The notes beneath the pieces are model-generated. The model made no database searches. It was not told the origin of the DNA and saw only the letters and a list, made by a program, of their open reading frames with translations. Below, one piece after another: positions 55,619-64,000 of a stretch of DNA of 64,000 nucleotides (the first letter of the stretch is position 1; every line of letters starts with the position of its first letter). The translations under genes were made by a program, and so were the position numbers. The DNA is from CAVYTF01 sp963771435 (lineage in GTDB: Bacteria; Bacteroidota; Bacteroidia; Chitinophagales; Chitinophagaceae). The DNA is taken from the NCBI GenBank assembly GCA_963771435.1, contig CAVYTF010000006.1, positions 65,591 to 129,590 of the forward strand. The letters are read 5' to 3'.

Positions 55619-55683
55619 TGGCTTTGAGTGGGAGTAGGGTCTCTATAAGGTCTCTATAAAGTCTCTGTAAGGTCTCTATAAGG
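55619..55683. repeat. 11-bp period tandem array (array F)
   Basis: TGGCTTTGAG and TGGGAGTAGGG followed by four 11-bp units of the type TCTCTATAAGG. It shares unit types and their order with array E near ispG, and the sequence after it (AAATTGTAGTGAAGAAAATG) loosely matches the 88-bp direct repeat there. It lies about 250 bp upstream of rpoB and 390 bp upstream of the giant gene on the other strand. Confidence 0.88.
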
Positions 55684-56076
55684 GGAAATTGTAGTGAAGA
55701 AAATGTGAGGCTGTAATTGAAAATAGACCGGATAGTCAATAAAGTGTAAGCTAGGTTAAATTTTGTTAACGGGAAAAATATTCTCAGAAAAAAATATTAT
55801 TTTAAGTTTGGTTGTTTGAAAATAAAATTATTTACATTTACCGCCAATATTAAGGAGAGCTCTAATTGTGTGTTAATGATATGGCTCTTCTTTTCCATAA
55901 TGCTAATCGGTTAATAGTAGATGATGCTGTTATTTAAAAGTTTGAAATTGATGCTTTTAGGTTTGCCAAAAATGTTTGAGATTGTTAATATGACTTTCTT
56001 CACTAAAATACAATTGCTGTTATATTCTAAAATTTATCCTGCATAACAAATTCACAAAATAAAAATCCTGCTTTTT
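55684..56076. other. Upstream region of the giant surface protein gene
   Basis: About 390 bp, AT-rich, with no reading frame I would support and no exact -7 box that I can place confidently. It must hold the promoter of the gene at 56077. Confidence 0.35.
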
Positions 56077-59000
56077 ATGAAAAAATTTATACGTTGTTTT
56101 AAAGGCTCTAAAGTAATTGCGCCGTTTGTTTGTTTTTTTATTATCAGTTTGGCCTGCAGCCTGCGAGGCATTGCGCAGAATGGAATTGCTACCTATACTT
56201 TTGAAACAAGCCAGCCTACGACCGCAGGCCCATTTAATCCTGAGTTTGGTTCGGGGATAGTTAGCGGCAGCAGCGGCCCGACCTTCACAAGCAACGTGGG
56301 CAATGGTTCTGCTAATTCTTATATTGGTACCAACTGGAATCCCAATAATTATTTTCAGTTTGAAGTAAACACTACGGGTTATAAGAATATTACTATCCAG
56401 TTTGACCAAACCGGTTCAGCTTCAGGGCCAGCTAATTTTGAATTGCAATATAGTACAAGTGCTGCCGGCCCATTCACAAATGTTGCGGCTTACACTGTTA
56501 TTAAAAACGGTGCAGGTTCTCTTTTGATATGGTCAGCAAGCACATACGCAACAGGTTACACGTATAATTTTAGCTTAAGCACATTCACTGCGTTAAACAA
56601 TAACGCAACGGTGTATTTCAGGTTGGAAGACTTAAATACTACCTCTATAAACGGAGGAACGGTTGCCGCTGGAGGTACCAGCAAGATAGATAATGTAATC
56701 ATCAGGGGAACACTAAATGCATCTGCTTTTACACCCGGCAATATAGCGATATATCATGTTGGAGATGGTATTCAGACCTTAGCAGCTACAGGTAATACGG
56801 TTTACTTAGATGAATATACAACTGCAGGGACACTGGTTCAATCTGTCCCCATGCCTGATTCTATCAGCGGCAATAACCAGGGTTTGGTAGCAAGCGGCGG
56901 GGCTGTAACGGCTGCAAGTGAAGGGCAAATGAACCTCTCTCAAAATGGCCAATACCTGAGCATGCTGGGTTATGGTTTAACATCCGGATCCACTATTGCC
57001 AGCCAAAGCGCTACGGTAATTCCACGTGTGGCGGGATTAGTGAGCAGCGCACCTTCTATTAATACTTCTGTATTTTTTAATACTGCGGGCGGATTTGCTG
57101 ATGCAGTTAACCCGAGAGGGGCAGTGAGCAATGATGGCTCTGAGTTATGGCTGACATGTGCGGCCGGCACGGGCGGGGGTGTGCAGTATGTATCGGGTAC
57201 GAGTGGCACAGGTACTGGCGCTACAACCACAGTATTGAATACAGCTTTTTTGAATACAAGAGGGGTTAACCTTGCTTATGACATTACCCAAGCAACTCCC
57301 CAATACCAGTTGTTTTTTTCATCGCAATCCGGCAATGGTGGCAGCGGCAACCGGGGTGTTATTACTACAATGGGGACCGGTGAACCGACGACCTCAGAGC
57401 AAACAACTAATAATTATCCTGATAGTGCATCGCCTGCTGCACCGAATGGTTTTGTGTTTTTAACCGTAGGTTCTACCCCCGTTGTTTATTTTGCAAATTC
57501 TGAAGGATGGATCAATAAATATATATATACAGGTAGTGCATGGGTTGCCAGTGGCACTTCAGCCGCTGCAAATATTTATGGCTTAACCGGCACAGTGGTT
57601 GACAGTACGGTTTTCCTGTATGCAACCGGGAGCGGCGCTTCAGGAACATCAGGCACTTTATACAGCCTGACAGATGCGAGCGCTAATACGAGCAGTTTGA
57701 GCGCTGCGGCTACAGCTATCGCTACAGCCGGTGCAAATATTGCTTTCAGAAGCCCCGCTTTTGTGCCTTTAGCAACTGCTATAAGCATTACCAACCCCGG
57801 GAACCAAAGTTTTAATGGTATAAGCACACCTGAATCGGTAACTATTAATTCCTCTGCTCATACAACGGTTGAGTATGTCATAAGTGGCAGCACTATTGCA
57901 GGATTAAGTAATGGTACAATAGGCTCCGGAACTGCCGGCGCGGGTACCGGCGCTGTTAGTTTTACGCCGACGAGCGCGGGTACTGCAACCGTTACTACAT
58001 ACGCATATTACGGGGACAAAACAACGGTTCCAGTTAGTTTTACAATAACTGTGACAAGACCAACTATTTTGCCTGCAAGCACTACTTTGGCCGCCATGGT
58101 TACTACTTACGGGACAGCTTCAGCGGCTAAAACAGTATCTATAACCGGAACGCATCTTACGGGTAATATTACTACTTCGGCCGCGCCAACGGGTTTTGAA
58201 GTTTCAAGTGACGGTACTAATTATGGCAGTACAGCAACTTTTACTCAATCAGGAGGCAATGCCAGCGGTACTTTATATATACGTTTGGCTGCTACAGCTA
58301 CTGTTGGCGGTACTTATAACGGCCAAATCATTACCTTATCATCAAGCGGGGCAGCTAATGCCACTGTAACAACTGCCGCTTCCGGCAATGTTGTGGGCGC
58401 TGCTACTTTGGTTATAACTGCCAGTGCAAATAGTAAAATATACGGAACAAGTGTATCAACAACGGGTGTATTGAACAGTACTTTTACGGTAAGCGGATTA
58501 CAAGGTACGGATGCGGTGAGCAGTGTGACATTAGCATTCAGCGGCAACCCTAAGGGCAACCTTGTAACTGCGGCAGTGGGTTCTTATACTATTACTCCGT
58601 CCGCACCGGTATTTTCAACAGGCTCAGCAAGTAATTATAATGTAGGTTTTACGACCGGTACCCTGACAGTAAATCCTGCGAGCGTAACAGCAAGTTTAAC
58701 AGGAACAGTATCTAAAGTCTATGACGGGACCAATACAGCTACTTTAACAACAGCCAATTACAGCCTAAGCGGCCTATTAAACGGGGATCTGCCGACGGTA
58801 AGCAATACGGCGGGCACGTATAGCACCACTTCCGTTGGCACAGGAATAACCGTAACGGTGACAAGCCTTGTTTTGAGCGGGACAACAGCGGGTAACTATA
58901 CTGTGAGTAATGCTGCGTCAGTAAACGGGGCTATAGGAACTATTACTGCTGCAAGCCTGACCGCAAGTTTAACAGGAATAGTATCTAAAGTCTATGACGG

Positions 59001-62000
59001 GACAGGAACGGCTACTTTAACAACAGCCAATTACAGCCTTAGCGGCGTGGTAAGCGGGGATGCGGGTAATGTGGTAGTAACCAATACCAGCGGGAGCTAC
59101 ATTAATAAAAATGTAGGCACAAGCAAGAAGGTTACAGTAACTAGCCTTGTGCTGGGCGGATCTGCCGCAGGCAATTATACGCTGAGTAATGCGGCCTCAA
59201 TAAATGCAACAATAGGAACTATTACAGCAGCGCCTCTAACTGCAAGCTTAACGGGAACTGTATCGAAGACATATGACGGAACTACAACAGCAACCTTGAC
59301 GACTACTAATTACAGCCTGAGCGGCGTAGTGGGCGCGGAAAATGTAACGGTAACCAATACCAGCGGAACTTATAGCAGCGCATCTGTGGGCACAGGAATT
59401 ACAGTAACCGTAACAAGCCTTGTTTTGGGAGGCACTGCTGCAAGCAATTATACGCTTAGCAATGCAGCGTCTGTTAGCGGAGCGGTGGGAACGATAACAG
59501 CCTTGAGCATAACGGCAAGTTTGACCGGAACAATATCTAAAGTGTATGACGGGACCACTGCAGCCAGCAATTTGACCTCCACTAATTACACCCTGACGGG
59601 GGTATTAGCCGGCGATGCAGCTAATGTAAAGGTAACTAGTACCAGCGGCACTTATAGCATCACAAATGTGGGTACCGGTATAACAGTAACAGTGGCAAGT
59701 CCTGTATTAGGCGGTTCGGCTGGAGGCAATTACACAGTGACGGGCAGTGCGACCGGTGCAATAGGAACTATAACAGCTTTAAGTATCACTGTTGGTAGTA
59801 GTTTGATAGGCACCGTATCGAAGGTTTATGACGGCACCAAAAATGCTACCTTAACGCCAGCTAATTATACCCTGAACGGGGTGTTGGGCGGCGATGTGGG
59901 TAATGTTACCGTAGCAACTACAAACGGGACTTATACTGGTGGTAGTGGTAAGGATGTAGGAACAGGCAAGACAGTAAGTGTGAGTAATTTAACATTGGGC
60001 GGTTCGGCGGGCGGCAACTATACGCTGACTAATGCCGCTGGCCCTATAACCGGTGCAATTGGAACCATTACTGCTAAATCCCTTACGGTGAGCTTGACAG
60101 GAACAGTGTCTAAAGTGTATGACGGTACCACATCGGCTACGTTAACATCAAGCAATTATAGTTTGAGTGGTGTAGTAGCTGCAGATGCGGGAAATGTGAT
60201 AGTAACTACTACGAGTGGTAACTATAGTACGGCTAATGTAGGTACGGGATTGACCGTAACAGTAAACAGTATGGCACTTGGAGGGTCAGCGGCGAGTAAT
60301 TATTCGCTCAGCAATTCTTCATCCGTAAGCGGGGCGGTAGGGACAATAACAGCGGTGAGCATTACAGCGAGCCTGACAGGAACAGTGTCTAAAACATATG
60401 ATGGTACTACAACAGCTACCTTAGCAACAACTAATTACAGCTTGAGCGGAGTATTGGCACTAGATGCAAGTAAGGTGACAGTAACAAATACAAGCGGCAC
60501 TTATGATACCAAGAATGTTGGAACGGGCAAGACAGTAACAGTGACCGCACTTGTATTAGGCGGAACGGCTGCAGGGAACTATACGCTGAGCAATGCATCA
60601 TCTGTAAGCGGTGCAGTAGGAACGATCTTGAGCAAGAGCTTAACCGTAACAGCTACAGGGGTTAACAAGGTATATGACGGCACCACGGCAGCCACAGTAA
60701 ACTTAAGCGACAACAGAGTAGCAGGCGATAATATAACAGACAACTACACCAGTGCAAGCTTTAGCGACAAGAATGTAGGCAACGGCAAGACAGTGAGCGT
60801 GAGCGGTATCAGCATCAGCGGGCCTGACGCAGGTAATTATACGTTGAGCAATACAACTGCAACAACGACAGCAAATATCACCGCCGCGAGCCTGACAGTA
60901 ACAGCCACAGGCGTGAACAAAGTATATGACGGCACCACAGCCGCCACAGTAACCTTAAGCGACAACAGGGCAGCAGGCGATAATATAACAGACAACTACA
61001 CCAGTGCAAGCTTTAGCGATAAGAATGTAGGCAACGGCAAGACAGTAAGCGTAAGCGGTATCAGCATCAGCGGGCCTGACGCAGGCAACTATACGCTGAA
61101 CAATACAACTGCAACAACGACTGCGAATATCACAGCCGTGACCCTTACTGTAACAGCAACCGGAGTAAACAAGGTATATGACGGCACCACAGCTGCCACG
61201 GTAACCTTAAGTGACAATAGGGCAGCAGGAGATAATATAACAGACAACTATACCAGTGCAAGCTTTAGCGATAAGAACGTAGGCAATGGCAAGACGGTTA
61301 GCGTGAGTGGTATCAGCATCAGCGGGCCTGACGCAGGCAACTATACGCTGAGCAATACAACTGCAACGACGACAGCCAACATCACCGCAGCGAGCCTGAC
61401 AGTAACAGCAACCGGAGTGAACAAGGTATATGACGGCACCACAGCCGCCACAGTAACCTTAAGCGACAACAGGGCAGCAGGCGATAATATAACAGACAAC
61501 TACACCAGTGCAAGCTTTAGCGATAAGAATGTAGGCAACGGCAAGACGGTTAGCGTGAGCGGTATCAGCATCAGCGGGCCTGACGCAGGGAACTATACGC
61601 TGAGCAATACGACTGCAACGACGACAGCCAACATTACCGGAGCGAGCCTGACAGTAACAGCCACAGGCGTGAACAAAGTATATGACGGCACCACAGCCGC
61701 CACAGTAACCTTAAGCGACAACAGGGCAGCAGGCGATAATATAACAGACAACTACACCAGTGCAAGCTTTAGCGATAAGAATGTAGGCAACGGCAAGACG
61801 GTTAGCGTGAGCGGTATCAGCATCAGCGGGCCTGACGCAGGGAACTATACGCTGAGCAATACGACTGCAACGACGACAGCCAACATTACCGGAGCGAGCC
61901 TGACAGTAACAGCCACAGGCGTGAACAAAGTATATGACGGCACCACAGCTGCCACGGTAACCTTAAGCGACAACAGGGCAGCAGGCGATAATATAACAGA

Positions 62001-64000
62001 CAACTACACCAGTGCAAGCTTCAGCGACAAGAATGTCGGCAACGGCAAGGCGGTGAGTGTGAGCGGTATCAGTATCAGCGGGCCGGATGCAGGGAACTAT
62101 ACGCTGAGCAATACAACTGCAACGACGACAGCAAATATTACCGGAGCGGCCTTAACCGTAACAGCAACCGGAGTGAACAAGGTATATGACGGGACCACAG
62201 CAGCCACGGTGACCTTAAGCGACAACAGGGTAGCAGGCGATAATATAACAGACAATTACACCAGTGCAAGCTTTAGCGATAAGAACGTAGGCAATGGCAA
62301 GACAGTGAGCGTGAGCGGTATCAGCATCAGCGGGCCTGACGCAGGCAACTATACGCTGAGCAATACAACTGCAACGACAACCGCTAATATCACAGCAGCG
62401 AGCTTAACCATTACGGCGAACAACATCACCAAGTGTAACGGAGCGACCTATACGTTTGCAGGCACCGAATTCACTACTGCAGGTTTAGCAGCAGTCGATG
62501 CAGTAAGCAGTGTGACATTGGCAAGCGCAGGAGCAGCAGCAGGAGCAGCAGCAGGGCCATACAGCATTACGCCAAGTGCAGCAGTAGGAACAGGGTTGGC
62601 CAATTACACTATCGTTTATACCAACGGCACGATGACGGTAGAAGCACCTATAGCAGTAACACTGACACAGGTGAACCCTGATTGCCATGGCAACCCAGGC
62701 TCACTGACGACGAACACGGTAACAGGCGGCACATCACCTTATACTTATAAGGTAAATCCGGGAGCATTTAACCCGTCAGGGACATATGTAAGCAACCCGC
62801 TGTTTGGTTCATTAAGCACAGGAGGTTATACCTACGCAGTAAAAGACGTGTATGGCTGTATCGGTACACAGGGAGCAATACTTAGTCAACTGACAAAGGA
62901 ACCGGTACTTATCAATAGCGCCACAGCCCCGGCCTCAGTAGCAATATGCTATGGAGGTACGACGACCATTACAACTAATGCGGCAGGCGGTAACCCGGCG
63001 TTCACATACACGCTGAACACCAATGGCACGAACGGCACAGCACAACAGGCAGCAAACCGTTACTTCCAGGTAGGAGCGGGTAGCTATTATATAATTGTAA
63101 CAGACAGCCATGGCTGCACTTATAATACAGATACGATAGCAGTTACCCAGCCCTCAACGGCATTAAGCTTTACTTCAGCAGTAACGACAAGCATAGTAAG
63201 CTGTACGAGCAGTTCATCCACGATAAAAGTGACGGCAGCAGGAGGCTACAGCAGCAGCTATACCTACAGCGACAATAACGGCAGCAGCTACCAGGCAGGC
63301 AACAGCTTTGCAGGGCTTGCACCAACGGTACAGACGGTGTATAACCTTGTGGTAAAAGATGCCAACGGATGCACAGCAAACGGTTCAGCGACAGTACAGG
63401 CGGTATCACAGTATGTGCTGAGCTCTTCAGCCATTACAGGCAATACACAAGCCTGCTATGGGGGTACAACAACAATTACTACCACACCATCAGGCGGGAC
63501 ACCACCATACCTGTACAGCCTTGACAACGGCAGCTTTGTATCCAGTTCACAGCGCTACTTTGCTACAGTGACACCGGGAAGCCATACTATAACAGTAAAA
63601 GACAATATAGGCTGTACTTATACACCACCTGCAATAGTTATCACACAGCCATCACAGCGTAAGCTTTACAGCAGCAACAACGAATGCGAACTGTGCAAGC
63701 AGCACAGGCAGCATCACGATAACAGCAGCAGGAGGCTATGGAGGCTTCAGCTACAGCGTGAACAACGGCAGCACCTACCAGTCCTCGAACAGCTTTACAG
63801 GGCTTGGAGCAGGGACGTATAACATTGTGGTAAAAGACATGAACGGATGCACAGCATACAGCACAGCTACAGTAAAAGCGCCGACGTTCACGACCTCAGC
63901 GATCACCGGGAACTTAAAGGTATGTTACGGAGCGACCACTTCTATATCTACGGTACCATCCGGCGGAGTATCACCATACACCTACAGCCTTAATGCTACC
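56077..64000 (+). CDS. Giant secreted YDG/MBG/SprB-repeat surface protein, runs off window
   Basis: More than 2600 residues, 3' end outside. Signal peptide about residues 1-35 (FVCFFIISLACSLRGIAQ). Residues 35-215 look like a beta-sandwich (FQFEVNTTGYKNITIQF), 220-590 a beta-rich, possibly propeller-like region (IAIYHVGDGIQTLAATGN). Then MBG-type domains, seven YDG repeats of one type (SLTGTVSKVYDGT), seven of a second type (VTATGVNKVYDGTTAATV), another MBG-like domain and SprB repeats (TVTGGTSPYTYKV; YAVKDVYGC). SprB and such repeats are typical of type IX-secreted adhesins of gliding Bacteroidetes. The frame breaks at about 63656 and goes on one base later (VSFTAATTNANCASSTGS) to the window end. 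Confidence 0.88.
60637..62400 (+). repeat. Seven 252-bp direct repeats inside the giant gene
   Basis: Seven units of exactly 252 bp (84 codons), each with KVYDGTTAATV, NITDNYTSASFSDKNVGNG and SGPDAGNYTL. Neighbouring units, such as those around 61400-61900, are almost identical at DNA level, including synonymous sites. This signals recent expansion or homogenisation, and copy number may vary between strains or be wrong in the assembly. Confidence 0.92.

Overview
The window looks like a chromosomal segment of a member of the Bacteroidota, most likely Chitinophagaceae or a close relative. The evidence is a type III glutamine synthetase, a long (about 310 aa) NusB, the two-domain long form of IspG, DUF3822 next to rsmD, DUF4397 lipoproteins, SprB and YDG repeat surface proteins, a TonB-dependent receptor, and many exact copies of the Bacteroidetes -7 promoter box TAnnTTTG close to start codons. 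Placement below phylum level is inference.

Layout. 0-5 kb: end of glnN, a 5'(3')-nucleotidase, aspS and a membrane protein. 4.6-6.6 kb: an AT-rich broken gene, a 42-bp tandem array and a linked gene. 6.7-13.3 kb: MATE exporter, DUF3822-rsmD-bioD-lpxK-rnr. 13.3-19.7 kb: thrA-thrB-thrC-recN operon on the minus strand. 19.9-20.8 kb: a fibronectin-III gene with a 21-bp array upstream. 21-26.8 kb: groS-groL, nusB, a DUF1573 lipoprotein, yajC, coaE and an RlmK-like methyltransferase. 27-28.6 kb: a 21-bp array without a close partner and an aspartate aminotransferase. 28.7-33.9 kb: two DUF4397 lipoproteins, sdaA and ispG. 33.9-38.3 kb: a repeat-rich accessory stretch with three genes for secreted proteins. 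38.4-41 kb: a TonB-dependent receptor under a TPP riboswitch, probably a thiamine transporter. 41-45 kb: a broken DUF2807 gene, initiator tRNA, era, der and a small lipoprotein. 45-48.1 kb: acyl-CoA mutase large subunit, a palindrome array, a third 21-bp array and its linked gene. 48.2-51.4 kb: SUKH-like gene, PIN toxin-antitoxin pair and small hypothetical genes. 51.6-55.4 kb: rpoB, without rpoC or ribosomal-protein neighbours. 56-64 kb: a giant secreted repeat protein that runs off the window.

The most interesting signal is a recurrent architecture. Three unrelated-sequence tandem arrays (5297-5548, 20588-20797, 46873-47103) all have a repeat or half-repeat of exactly 21 bp, are built of short inverted repeats, and end 80-125 bp upstream of a gene transcribed away from the array. 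The linked proteins (315, 208 and 304 aa) lack an obvious signal peptide and look like a helical N-terminal domain plus a beta-sandwich or Ig-like C-terminal domain. A fourth 21-bp array (27051-27260) has no such gene. Three further arrays with an 11-bp period (1457-1500, 33929-34027, 55619-55683) and one with a 23-bp period (46643-46727) also lie in upstream regions. The period, close to one or two DNA helical turns, is conserved while the sequence is not.

Quality warning. At least 16 single-base indels break reading frames, including in genes that are normally essential (aspS, lpxK, groL twice, groS, era) and in thrB. Several fall in short homopolymers, and each frame is restored by one base to a family-length protein. 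These are best read as sequence or assembly errors. Such genes are listed as one feature with the break position given.
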